DNA of 64,000 bases. It comes from an uncultured Gammaproteobacteria bacterium. GTDB taxonomy: Bacteria > Pseudomonadota > Gammaproteobacteria > Pseudomonadales > Pseudohongiellaceae. Below are positions 27,576-35,935 of this stretch, piece after piece (the first letter of the stretch is position 1; each line of letters begins with the position of its first letter). The translations under genes and the position numbers were made by a program. Location: the NCBI GenBank assembly GCA_913060975.1, contig CAJXVC010000008.1, forward strand, positions 1-64,000, in the 5' to 3' direction. The notes beneath the pieces are model-generated. The model was not told where the DNA came from and made no database searches. It worked only from the letters and a program-made list of their open reading frames with translations.

Positions 27576-28958
27576 CTAGTCGCTACCGGCAAGGGAACGT
27601 TCTTCGCTCTCCTGGCGTTCCGCCAGCAGCTCTTCGTAGCCTTCATCATCCAGATGCGTTACTGCAATCCAGGCATGAGACATTTCATCACCGGTACGAC
27701 TGCCATCAGATACCCACTGATCCGGATCAGGGTTATTGGGGTTGTTGGCAGTGTTGTCGTACCACTGTTTGATCACGAGAATATCGCCAGCTGGCAACAA
27801 TGGCGCAACTTCAGGCTCATAGATGTGACTGTGATGCCACGTCGCACTCCAGTTGGAAATCTGACTTACCGGAGTGGTCTGTCCCGTTTTGGGGCTGAAT
27901 ATTTCCAGCGAAGCGGCATTCAGTCGCAGATGACCATGCGGCTGAAAACTGTCTATGCGCACAGGATGGTCAAAACTGTGAAAGCCTTGAGTCATCGCAT
28001 AGCCATTAGGGGGAATGACAAACAATTCACCATTCACGTAACCTTCGCGCAGCTGATAGGCGCGAAGATCTTGCTCATACACGTCTTCCTGATCGGCGAA
28101 TTCATCATCATGGAACCAGATACCCAATTCCACTACATTGTCCTTAATCTCTGCACCCTGCGCTGTTGCACCAACACCACCCGGAAACATATGGATATCC
28201 CAGAAGATTCGCGACTCGGGAGGCATTACACGACATACACCGTCCGGCATCAATTCGCCCCATTTACCCATGGCGTATTCCGTCAATTGGCTATAACGCT
28301 CGAACTCACCCGTCTCCGGATTGACCGCTTCTACTGTCGGATTGGAATGATGGACCACGGCACGGGCGTCACCTCTGGGCTTGACCTGCATCGCCTTGAT
28401 ACAGCGCTGTTCAGTTACCCCGGTAGCGACATAGTGTTTATGCCATAAATCATTGCCGTTGGCGGGAATATCGATTGAGACTGACGGGATTACCAGATCG
28501 GGCTCACCCAGGTCAGCAGTGAAATTCCATTCATCAGGATTGGGAAATTCCGGCGTTTCTGGAACGACATCAGGATCGCCACGCAGAGCGCCTTGATTCA
28601 CCCAGGCTACCACGGTATCAATCTCCTCCTGTGACAGGCGCCAATCACCTTTGAGATCCTGAATGCCGATGTGTTGGTCATAGGCATAAGGAGGCATATC
28701 CCGGTTTGCCACGCGCATCTGAATCAACGGTGCCCACGGGCGCACCTGCTCATAGTTGGTCAATTGCATTGGGCCAACTCCACCTTCACGGTGGCAGACC
28801 ACACAGTTTTCATTAATGATATCCGCGACATGAGTATTGTAAGTAAACTCGGCATCTTGCGAATATGCCGCAGGAATACTGCATGCTGCCAATCCCAGAC
28901 CGGCGGACAATAGGCTGATACGGCGCTTGAACGAGGGTTGCTGAACGATTCTAACCAT
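27576..28958 (-). CDS. Fused c-type haem / PHM-like copper monooxygenase protein (copy 2)
   Basis: A 460-residue exported protein. The haem motif CVVCH is at 52-56, followed by GGVGPMQLTNYEQVRPWAP. The C-terminal two-thirds follow the copper type II ascorbate-dependent monooxygenase pattern: His203-His204 plus His256 in WDIHM for the first copper, HGH at 341-343 and Met426 in DEMSHAW for the second. The closing segment YDNTANNPNNPDP with W and DEM matches the C-terminal domain of that family. A further THHSHIY-type His cluster (WHHSH) lies between. It is close to copy 3 (39331) along its length. AAGAGG upstream supports the ATG at 28958; a longer TTG-initiated frame exists. It lies alone, ending at the bidirectional terminator. 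Confidence 0.82.
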   Translation of the reverse strand: MVRIVQQPSFKRRISLLSAGLGLAACSIPAAYSQDAEFTYNTHVADIINENCVVCHREGGVGPMQLTNYEQVRPWAPLIQMRVANRDMPPYAYDQHIGIQDLKGDWRLSQEEIDTVVAWVNQGALRGDPDVVPETPEFPNPDEWNFTADLGEPDLVIPSVSIDIPANGNDLWHKHYVATGVTEQRCIKAMQVKPRGDARAVVHHSNPTVEAVNPETGEFERYSQLTEYAMGKWGELMPDGVCRVMPPESRIFWDIHMFPGGVGATAQGAEIKDNVVELGIWFHDDEFADQEDVYEQDLRAYQLREGYVNGELFVIPPNGYAMTQGFHSFDHPVRIDSFQPHGHLRLNAASLEIFSPKTGQTTPVSQISNWSATWHHSHIYEPEVAPLLPAGDILVIKQWYDNTANNPNNPDPDQWVSDGSRTGDEMSHAWIAVTHLDDEGYEELLAERQESEERSLAGSD

Positions 28959-29170
28959 GATGGCTGACCTCTTTGGTTTCAATTTGTAAGTGAGGCATTG
29001 GTACTAGCTTTGATGCTATAAGTATTACAACTTTAACAACTTTACTCCCTCCCATTCAGTTTGCCAACCCCCTTTCGCCCTCGGATAGAATCGATTGGTC
29101 AGCAAACCGAACCCGCGCAAGCGCGAAACAAGCAGTACAACAACAATCGTTTGAAAGGTGACGAGGGTGC

Positions 29171-29190
29171 GCCGGTCAAAGACGACCGGC
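29171..29190. repeat. GC-rich hairpin in the gap before sapC-like gene end
   Basis: GCCGGTC and GACCGGC form a perfect 7-base stem with a 6-base loop, about 65 bases beyond the SapC-family stop codon on the minus strand. No T-run follows on either strand, so terminator function is uncertain. Confidence 0.4.
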
Positions 29191-29254
29191 GGTAGAATGG
29201 CAGTACGCAGGACCCCAATCGCGCGACAGGGGCCAGATAATCAAAGCAATGGTT

Positions 29255-29989
29255 TCAGGCCGTTTGCGCTATAGCCGCTTTATCCGCTTCTGCTTGCAGT
29301 CGCGACAGCCGACCGAATTGTTGTAGCGATGTTAAATGCGCATAGATCAGAGGAATAAGGCCACGCTGACGCAATGTCAGGAATTCCTGATCAGAGAGGG
29401 ACTCGAGCTTTTCTTCATCGATAATATAGACCCCTTCGACCTCATAACGTGGTGAGTCTGGCGAATACTGCAGGCGAATCTGGCGCTGCTTCAACAGATT
29501 TTGATCTGCCAGAAACTTGCATAGTGCTCGTGCCTGTAGCGTTTGCCGGGTAACGTTCATTACTTTCTCAATGCGCTTTTGAAGAAATTCCGTTTGTTCC
29601 CCGGAATCAGTAAACAGCGGTTCTCCCAGCGATTCATCAAGTAATTCACTGTCTTCGTTCAAGGAGATCTCCGCAGGTTCGGACTCTGACTCCAGCCGCG
29701 TGACAAGCAGGGGGCCAACCGTGAACCCCACTGGAACAAATCCAGCTCGCCAATCACTTGTTTGACAATACAGATTGATGCCTTGCTTCAACCCCATCAT
29801 GGCAACTGGCACAAAATCACCGGCCTCGCTGTTGCGCACGAACACTAGTGGGAACTCGGTTGCCAGACCATAGAACTCCTGAAAGACAACAGGTACCAAA
29901 TGTTGACCAGCGTACGCTTGATAATCTTGCCGATCACGCAGCTTTAACTTGCCGTGACGCTCGGCATTCAAAGGGGCTAGTTGCGACAT
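29255..29989 (-). CDS. SapC family protein
   Basis: A 244-residue protein of the SapC family, recognised by HGKLKLRDRQDY, the FPLVFVRN...FVPVAMMGL core and the FxVGPxL segment followed by the acidic middle section. SapC homologues occur repeatedly next to tryptophan halogenases and TonB receptors in marine and freshwater proteobacteria, and the name does not imply an S-layer here. It lies 32 bases downstream of the DUF6445 gene, probably co-transcribed. AGGAG lies 8 bases before the ATG. Biochemical role is unknown. Confidence 0.88.
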   Translation of the reverse strand: MSQLAPLNAERHGKLKLRDRQDYQAYAGQHLVPVVFQEFYGLATEFPLVFVRNSEAGDFVPVAMMGLKQGINLYCQTSDWRAGFVPVGFTVGPLLVTRLESESEPAEISLNEDSELLDESLGEPLFTDSGEQTEFLQKRIEKVMNVTRQTLQARALCKFLADQNLLKQRQIRLQYSPDSPRYEVEGVYIIDEEKLESLSDQEFLTLRQRGLIPLIYAHLTSLQQFGRLSRLQAEADKAAIAQTA

Positions 29990-30021
29990 GAAGTGGACTC
30001 CTGCTTGCTCGAATTGGTGTT

Positions 30022-30762
30022 TCAGGATACCAGTGTTGGCCTGGCCATCACACTGTTCTGCTGGTGTAAGACAGGTGCGAGTTCGAAGAACGACGCAACC
30101 GACAACCTGCCCGAATTAACGTCAGCTCGGTAGCTATCGCCCGAATCCAGTTGCGCGCAATGCAATACATTGGATGGATAGAGGACCAGCCTATTGAATT
30201 TCGCCTTGATCAACACTTCCTGACGAAACAAATTCGTATTCCCTGTCAGATACCCCGCATGCTCGTCCGGATAATCACGCACGCCTTGTATCATTTCTTT
30301 GATGATTGGCTTGTCTTTATCGTGCAGCCTGTAGATATTACGAGGAAGATAGCGATAGAACGCAGTGCCACCATGACTCTCATCACACAGGTAGTGGACC
30401 GCTGCAAACTGGCCTTCAGCGAAAGTGTCAACGTGCGGTATTTTCTGCGCATTTTGCAATTGCTTGGGGCTTAGCGTCGTCAACGACAACATACACCGGT
30501 GTACACTTGGACTACGATTGCCATATACCAGATCGAGCACGCTTTCTAACACACGATCGTAGGGGCGTGGCAAGCGATCGCGTATGCCGGGATAGGCTGT
30601 TCGGTCGGCTCCCACTTCACCGAAGTAGGCTTTTGTGTTGGCATAGTCAACCAGCGCCTCCGGATTGGCGAGAAAATTGTCAATTACGTAAATAGGCACA
30701 TCAAAGTTTGGGCTTTCGACTTTATCGACGCTGACCGCTTGGTTAAGTGTAAACTCCAGCAT
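30022..30762 (-). CDS. DUF6445 protein, 2-oxoglutarate/Fe(II)-oxygenase-like
   Basis: A 246-residue cytoplasmic protein. The layout fits a double-stranded beta-helix iron oxygenase: HVD in KIPHVDTFAEGQ supplies a candidate His-x-Asp, the distal His lies in YPSNVLHCAQ, and an Arg follows in SGRLSVASFF. The family DUF6445 is repeatedly found beside tryptophan halogenases and SapC proteins, as here. The ribosome site before the ATG is weak. It may hydroxylate a protein or sugar-linked substrate, but no reaction is established for this group as far as I know. Confidence 0.82.
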   Translation of the reverse strand: MLEFTLNQAVSVDKVESPNFDVPIYVIDNFLANPEALVDYANTKAYFGEVGADRTAYPGIRDRLPRPYDRVLESVLDLVYGNRSPSVHRCMLSLTTLSPKQLQNAQKIPHVDTFAEGQFAAVHYLCDESHGGTAFYRYLPRNIYRLHDKDKPIIKEMIQGVRDYPDEHAGYLTGNTNLFRQEVLIKAKFNRLVLYPSNVLHCAQLDSGDSYRADVNSGRLSVASFFELAPVLHQQNSVMARPTLVS

Positions 30763-30774
30763 GGTTGATTCTCA

Positions 30775-30960
30775 TTATTGTTGTAGCGATTTGTTGATCA
30801 ATGCATTAACTGTGCTTAGTGGCGCTTCGTGGGTAACCTGAGCTGCCATGATATCAATTAATAGTGATAAAAGATTGAATAGTTTATTGAGTGTGCTGTC
30901 AACCGCTTGCGTAAAGGTATTATTGCCATGGCTACTCACATTGTTGAAACTGGCAGCCAC
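30775..30960 (-). CDS. Possible small protein or leader peptide before the DUF6445 gene
   Basis: A 61-residue open frame with GTG start (AAGGA just upstream, spacing short) that ends 12 bases before the DUF6445 ATG. It contains one hydrophobic stretch (LFNLLSLLIDIMAA) and has codon choice resembling neighbours. No homologue is recognised. It lies between the terminator of GntR copy 2 and the DUF6445 gene, so it could be a leader peptide, a small membrane peptide, or chance. Confidence 0.3.
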   Translation of the reverse strand: MAASFNNVSSHGNNTFTQAVDSTLNKLFNLLSLLIDIMAAQVTHEAPLSTVNALINKSLQQ

Positions 30961-31011
30961 GGATCCTTGCAGTTGTTAATGCAGCTGATTTCAAAACCCG
31001 GAATTTATCGC

Positions 31012-31047
31012 AAAAAAAAGCCAGACTAGAATAACTAGCCTGGCTTT
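31012..31047 (-). terminator. Rho-independent terminator of GntR copy 2
   Basis: A 14-base stem with one mismatch (AAAAGCCAGACTAG against CTAGCCTGGCTTTT) and a 5-base loop. On the minus strand eight T follow, giving a strong terminator 40 bases past the GntR stop; it is T-rich on the plus side too. Confidence 0.88.
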
Positions 31048-31085
31048 TCTTTGCGAACTGCTTTGGCCCGCTGAGGCGCTTGACT

Positions 31086-31799
31086 CTATTCTCGCTTTTT
31101 CCAGGACCGCAGAAATTTTGAGCGCTTATCCCAGGCATTGACGGCTTTGTCAGCATCACGCGCCAGAACCGCTTCGGCTACCCGCAAACGAGTGCGGTAA
31201 TTAGTCTTAACGATTTCCGGCGAATCGTCGTAGTTGCCCGTAGCTCGCATAGTGCTGATTTCGTTCCACATAATGTTCGCAAATAGCTCCAGCAGAATAT
31301 TCCCTGACATCTTGCCAAACAGGTTCATCAGATCGATCGACACTTTGAATGACTGATCCGGTGGCAGCAGATTCTTGGCGTTCTTTTTCTGATTGGCAAC
31401 GAAGCTCTCCAGCTGCGCAATCAATGCTTCATCTTCGCATCGTACCGCTGCTTGCAGGACCGTCTTCATAATTGGGTCCGCCGTGTCCATAAACATGGAG
31501 CGATCATTGACGTTAAAAGCAGCCAGATATTGGCTAGCCGATTTGATCGCTGTATCTATCGAGGGCCGACGGGTGAAGTAACCACCCCCCTTGCCTGGTT
31601 TGATCTTGAGTAGTTGTTCATACTCCAGCATGCGGGAGGCTTGCCGCAAAGTCGGTAAACTGACGCCAATTTCAGCCGCCAGGTCGCTCTCTGAACCAAG
31701 ATATTCACCTTCTTCAACTATCAGAATGCGCTCGCGCAGTATGCTGGCAACACGGTCTGCCGTTGAACTTGGTTTCAGAAGTGGTGCTCGATTATTCAT
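31086..31799 (-). CDS. GntR/FadR-type transcriptional regulator (copy 2)
   Basis: A 237-residue paralogue of the regulator at 25050. The winged helix (STADRVASILRERIL, then LPTLRQASRMLEYEQLL and the wing KPGKGGGYFTRRP) is almost the same as in copy 1, while the helical C-terminus has diverged (for example in the FMDTADPIMKTVL region), consistent with different effectors and shared or overlapping operators. I start at MNNRAPLL, which aligns with copy 1; an upstream frame adds 15 residues. It has its own terminator and lies between the DUF6445/SapC genes and the TPR protein. Confidence 0.86.
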   Translation of the reverse strand: MNNRAPLLKPSSTADRVASILRERILIVEEGEYLGSESDLAAEIGVSLPTLRQASRMLEYEQLLKIKPGKGGGYFTRRPSIDTAIKSASQYLAAFNVNDRSMFMDTADPIMKTVLQAAVRCEDEALIAQLESFVANQKKNAKNLLPPDQSFKVSIDLMNLFGKMSGNILLELFANIMWNEISTMRATGNYDDSPEIVKTNYRTRLRVAEAVLARDADKAVNAWDKRSKFLRSWKKRE

Positions 31800-32125
31800 T
31801 CGTGTAAGGCCTTTCAGGATTGAAATAATAGATTTTTGATGCAATAACTCCGAGTCAAATCTGCGAAGCTGTGACTCTTGGACAACAGCAGCTCACAGAA
31901 GTGCCACCCGATAGATCCGGCAAACCTTCTTATGTATTCGGCCAAGGGCCATTAGGTCAAAAACGAGCGTTTCGCAGGATGGATATACATCGTCCATGAT
32001 GTGGGGCGCAATTCTAGCGTAATTCCCAATGCGATAAAAATTATAATAGTTATAAATTTCGCTCAGAATGCGAAATCGACCACAATTTTCCCGTATTCGC
32101 CAAAACTCGGGACTGAACTGGCAAT
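31800..32125. other. Promoter region of GntR copy 2
   Basis: A 326-base gap between two minus-strand genes. TTATAA-TAG-TTATAA at 32041-32055 is AT-rich and symmetric and may be part of a promoter or operator. No terminator hairpin for the TPR gene was recognised. Confidence 0.4.
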
Positions 32126-33538
32126 CTAGTCAATTGTTGCTCGGTAGAGCAATGTCCCTGCGGCAGGTTCTACAGCGCCATCTACGAGGCGAGGGCGGAA
32201 ATTTAATGCATGTAATCGCTCTTCCAGATAATTGGTATCTATGTCCATTTCTGCCGAATCAGCGATAATCTGAAACTCATCAACAACGCTCCTGCGGGTC
32301 GTATAGCGACCGCTTACCCATCGCGATACAGTATTCATTGAGTCTAAATTGAAGCTCAACAATACATCACTGTATTCAGGAGCAGAAAGAATGCCCAAAG
32401 ATGGGGCGAAATTGGGAAAGGCTATCAGGGGCAATTCGCCGAACCATTCCTGAAAACGATAATACTCACCAGACTCGGCATTCTTCACTTCAGATGCGGC
32501 CAAACTGGCAGTACTGCGTACTTGTGCCGCTAGCGCAGCATCAACCGTGTTATAAAATTCGCCAATCGGAAGTATCTGAGGTCGCGCAAATAGCCGATTA
32601 ACTTTACTCGCATCATCAGTCAGATCCTGCAAGGCTGTAAACGCGTCAGCGTAGCTTTTCTCCGACTCTTCCCGATTAAAGAGCAACTGCCAGTCGGCTC
32701 GGTAAATAGCGACCATGGCTGCAGTTTCTCTGGGTACTGTGCTGTTGGCGACGACAATGTCTTCCATTTCAGCAAGCAATCGCAGCCCGGCCCGAAAATA
32801 CCTCGTTTGCACAACGCGGCGCGGTCGCACCCAGGATGAACCCGGTACAATCGCACGCAGCGCATAAGCGGTCTCATCCCGCATCTCTACCGCCAATGAC
32901 TGCAAATAAAATTGTTTGAGCAAGCTATAGTACAGCTCGGCACGGCGAGGATCGCGCTCACCCCACAGTCGACTACTGATCTCCAACGCCATGAAAGTTG
33001 CTTCAGCCGCCGATCTGTAGTGCTCGGCTTGCATAGCGCTGTCATCGGCGGCCACTGCCCGCAGATGCAATTCAGTCATTTGCATCAGATTACTGACCAG
33101 AGATTCCAAAGTCCCCACCTGCTTTTCCGTTAATAGCCAGGAGACATGATCCAGCGAGTCATTGGCACCTTGCCAATCACCGCGGCGGGAATCGAAGCGG
33201 ATTTTTTCGAAGTAGAGGGGGATTTGTCGGTCACTGTAGAGTCCAAAATTCAGCCTTTGAATCTGGATCGCACGATCGATGAGAACGCTGGCTTCACTGA
33301 ACAGATTCAGATCAGCATTGGCTTCGGCCAGGCTCACAAGACTCTCAATCAAGGCAGGGTCGTGGCGCCCGAGGTCGCGCTCCAGTTCGCTTAATTGGCT
33401 TTGCATTAAGGACCGCTGACCAATGTCATCACTGGTAGCATCAGTCTGCGCCAGAATCGGTGTCACAATTAGCAAACCAAGCAGGCAGGATGCCCATGCT
33501 ATGTGCAAATGTAATGTGACCGTTTTTGACTCATTCAT
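32126..33538 (-). CDS. Exported TPR-like protein with TonB-C-like tail
   Basis: A 470-residue exported protein of unknown function. A signal peptide ending near PILAQ is followed by all-helical sequence with TPR-like pairs in residues 45-200 (SEASVLIDRAIQIQRLNFG is one helix turn). The last 70 residues change to a strand/helix pattern with ERLHALNFRPRLVDG, reminiscent of TonB C-terminal or related RFRP-VDG modules; this similarity is weak. The start at 33538 follows a TAGG-containing ribosome site. It lies upstream of the halogenase on the opposite strand. It may help receptor or substrate assembly in this locus, but that is only positional inference. Confidence 0.65.
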   Translation of the reverse strand: MNESKTVTLHLHIAWASCLLGLLIVTPILAQTDATSDDIGQRSLMQSQLSELERDLGRHDPALIESLVSLAEANADLNLFSEASVLIDRAIQIQRLNFGLYSDRQIPLYFEKIRFDSRRGDWQGANDSLDHVSWLLTEKQVGTLESLVSNLMQMTELHLRAVAADDSAMQAEHYRSAAEATFMALEISSRLWGERDPRRAELYYSLLKQFYLQSLAVEMRDETAYALRAIVPGSSWVRPRRVVQTRYFRAGLRLLAEMEDIVVANSTVPRETAAMVAIYRADWQLLFNREESEKSYADAFTALQDLTDDASKVNRLFARPQILPIGEFYNTVDAALAAQVRSTASLAASEVKNAESGEYYRFQEWFGELPLIAFPNFAPSLGILSAPEYSDVLLSFNLDSMNTVSRWVSGRYTTRRSVVDEFQIIADSAEMDIDTNYLEERLHALNFRPRLVDGAVEPAAGTLLYRATID

Positions 33539-34169
33539 CCTGAACACCTACCCGGGAGTCGCGCCTCGCAGTTTCGGTCCAGACAGCCATTAGCCACCTG
33601 TCTGAAACTGGCCCAATGGGCCGCAATTCCTTGATTGTGGGGTACCTCGTTAATGTACTCCCACTCAATCATCTTTGTCATCCACAATACGGCCAGTGGG
33701 GGCAATTGCTTCACCGAATCAGAATATTAACTGCGCACCGACTCCGTAGCCTCTGAATTTGGATAAACCTCATAAAGAGCGAGCTATCCAGAATGGTACT
33801 ACCACTATATAGAAGGGCAGCGAGCATCAGGCTGTCTTGCCGAGAGTTTTGTATTGTCTGGGAAAACCCACCAATTCGGCACAGCCTCTGCAACTCGCGT
33901 GGCGAACCAGATTTAGTGAAACATCCAAACGCTAAGGTTTCTGCAGACAACATAGCCACCAGTGATAACGTGTTAAGCAATTGTTTGGATCAACAGCCGG
34001 TCATTGCGCCTTAGTCACAAGCTGGACAACTCTCAGATTGGGAGATAACGTTAGCTCGCCCAGATGCACTGTAGCCACTGCTCAGCAGTGATCAGACAGA
34101 AAAGATGCACTTGTAATTTCTGATATTTACAATGATAACAGCCGCATTAGCGGCGAATGGAGACACGCC
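33539..34169. other. Divergent intergenic region, TPR protein / halogenase
   Basis: About 630 bases. Two short hairpins lie near the right end: CACTGC/GCAGTG at 34076-34090 and GCCGC/GCGGC at 34141-34154, the latter only 4 bases before the ribosome site of the halogenase. No convincing gene was seen; a minus-strand frame of 89 codons has no support. Confidence 0.5.
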
Positions 34170-35681
34170 TTGGACCAGAATTTGAAGCACATTGTCATTG
34201 TTGGTGGAGGCACAGCCGGATGGATGTCAGCTGCAGCCATTGCCAAGATAATTGGCACACAGAACTGCAAAGTCACACTCGTTGAATCCGAGCAGATCGG
34301 CACCGTGGGCGTAGGCGAAGCAACCATCCCACCCATTGTTGAGTTTAATAACCTGCTAGGCATCAATGCTGACGAGATGCTGAGTGCGACATATGGCACG
34401 TTTAAACTAGGTATAGAATTCCAAAACTGGGGAAAGACCGGCCATACCTATATGCATCCATTCGGCGAATTTGGCCGCACTATAAAGAACGTTAATTTCT
34501 GGCACTACTGGAAAAAGGCTTACGATCTCGGCATATCGCCGGGGCTGGAACACTACTCGCTGAACTGGGTCGCCGCAAAACAGAATCGCTTTTTACGCTC
34601 TGGCGGAGTAGCCAACTCGCCACTATCCAAAGTACCCCATGCCTACCATTTTGATGCCAGCCTTTATGCTTTGTTTCTGCGCGAGTTCAGCACCAGGCTT
34701 GGCGTTTCTCGTATTGAAGGCAAGGTGGACGATGTTCATCAGGATACCCAATCCGGTTTCATTACCGGCATCAAGCTGCAAGACGGCCAAGTCATCGAAG
34801 GCGACTTCTTCCTGGATTGCACCGGCTTTCGGGGACTACTGATTGAACAGACTTTGAAAACAGGTTTTGAGGATTGGAGCCACTATCTACCTTGCGACAG
34901 CGCCCAGGCGATTCCCAGCGAAGCTATCAACCCCAAACACCCTTATACAGTTTCGATTGCGCATGCAGACGGCTGGCAATGGCGCATTCCGCTGCAGCAC
35001 CGCACTGGTAATGGCATTGTCTACAGTAGCGAGTTTGCCAGTGATGAAGTGGCTCGCACGACTTTACTTGCCAATCTCAAAAGCAAGGCATTGCAAGACG
35101 AACCCCGCCAACTACGCTTCAAAACTGGTAAACGCAAACGCGCCTGGAACAAAAATTGTCTGGCGATCGGTCTTGCCAGTGGCTTTATGGAGCCTCTTGA
35201 ATCAACAAGCATCCACCTGATTCAATCAACTCTGATGCGATTTTTTGCGATGTTCCCACGCCGCACAGGCTTTGACACTGAGATGCAGCACTTTAATGCC
35301 CAGATTGATAGTGAGATGGACTCTATCCGTGATTTTATCATCTTGCACTACAAGGCCACGGAGCGCGAAGACTCTGAACTGTGGAAATACTGCCGGCATA
35401 TGGCAATTCCCGATTCACTTCAGGCGAAACTCGAGTTTTATCAGTCCGGGTCCTGGCTCGAACGTGACAAAAGCGAATTGTTTGGCGAACACAGTTGGCT
35501 AGCCGTACTCAACGGACAACATGTTCACGCCAAGAGCTATAGCCCGTTGGTTGATTCGCTGGGTAACGACGACCTGAAAATTCTGCTACGAGATACGCGG
35601 GAAGTTATCGCCAAATGTGCCACGGCGATGCCACAGCATGAAGAGTTCATACGCGACAACTGCCCTGTACAAGCGCCATAG
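34170..35681 (+). CDS. Flavin-dependent tryptophan-halogenase family protein
   Basis: A 503-residue FADH2-dependent halogenase homologue. The flavin-binding GGGTAGW is at 12-18, the conserved lysine that guides hypochlorous acid is Lys79 in TFKLGI, the WxWxIP signature appears as WQWRIP near 268, and Glu-Ser-Thr of MEPLESTS lies near 344. All four landmarks of active tryptophan halogenases are intact. The adjacency of TonB receptor, SapC and DUF6445 is typical of a group whose natural substrate is not free tryptophan and is unknown; these occur in polysaccharide or complex-substrate loci. The TTG start at 34170 is supported by GGAG 7 bases upstream. A large hairpin overlaps its stop codon. 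Confidence 0.92.
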   Translation: MDQNLKHIVIVGGGTAGWMSAAAIAKIIGTQNCKVTLVESEQIGTVGVGEATIPPIVEFNNLLGINADEMLSATYGTFKLGIEFQNWGKTGHTYMHPFGEFGRTIKNVNFWHYWKKAYDLGISPGLEHYSLNWVAAKQNRFLRSGGVANSPLSKVPHAYHFDASLYALFLREFSTRLGVSRIEGKVDDVHQDTQSGFITGIKLQDGQVIEGDFFLDCTGFRGLLIEQTLKTGFEDWSHYLPCDSAQAIPSEAINPKHPYTVSIAHADGWQWRIPLQHRTGNGIVYSSEFASDEVARTTLLANLKSKALQDEPRQLRFKTGKRKRAWNKNCLAIGLASGFMEPLESTSIHLIQSTLMRFFAMFPRRTGFDTEMQHFNAQIDSEMDSIRDFIILHYKATEREDSELWKYCRHMAIPDSLQAKLEFYQSGSWLERDKSELFGEHSWLAVLNGQHVHAKSYSPLVDSLGNDDLKILLRDTREVIAKCATAMPQHEEFIRDNCPVQAP

Positions 35682-35698
35682 GGCGCTGGTCAGGGCAG
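35660..35698 (+). terminator. Large hairpin overlapping the halogenase stop codon
   Basis: An outer 8-base stem CTGCCCTG / CAGGGCAG encloses an inner 6-base stem AGCGCC / GGCGCT with a small internal loop. The stop codon lies inside it. Only a short T-run follows, so it may be a partial terminator reducing read-through to the TonB receptor. Confidence 0.5.
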
Positions 35699-35935
35699 AT
35701 TTCCTACATCTCCCGTCATACTCAGTATAACCTTTAAATGTTAAAAATCGTTTAGAAGTTCTTCTCTCCCTGAACCTCTTGTGGTAACTTTTCGTCGACG
35801 TTGTATGAGCAGTCACTGAAGTTTGTAGTAGTGGTAGTCCTGCAACCGAGATGGGAATAATAATCACAAATAAGAATGCCTCACACTCGTTGCCTTGATA
35901 TGAGCTAGCAAGCGTGAAGGCAAGGAGATGACGTA

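Noticed and set aside
33711..33980. Minus-strand frame of 89 codons in the gap before the halogenase
   Set aside because: No ribosome site, no recognisable pattern; composition as expected by chance.
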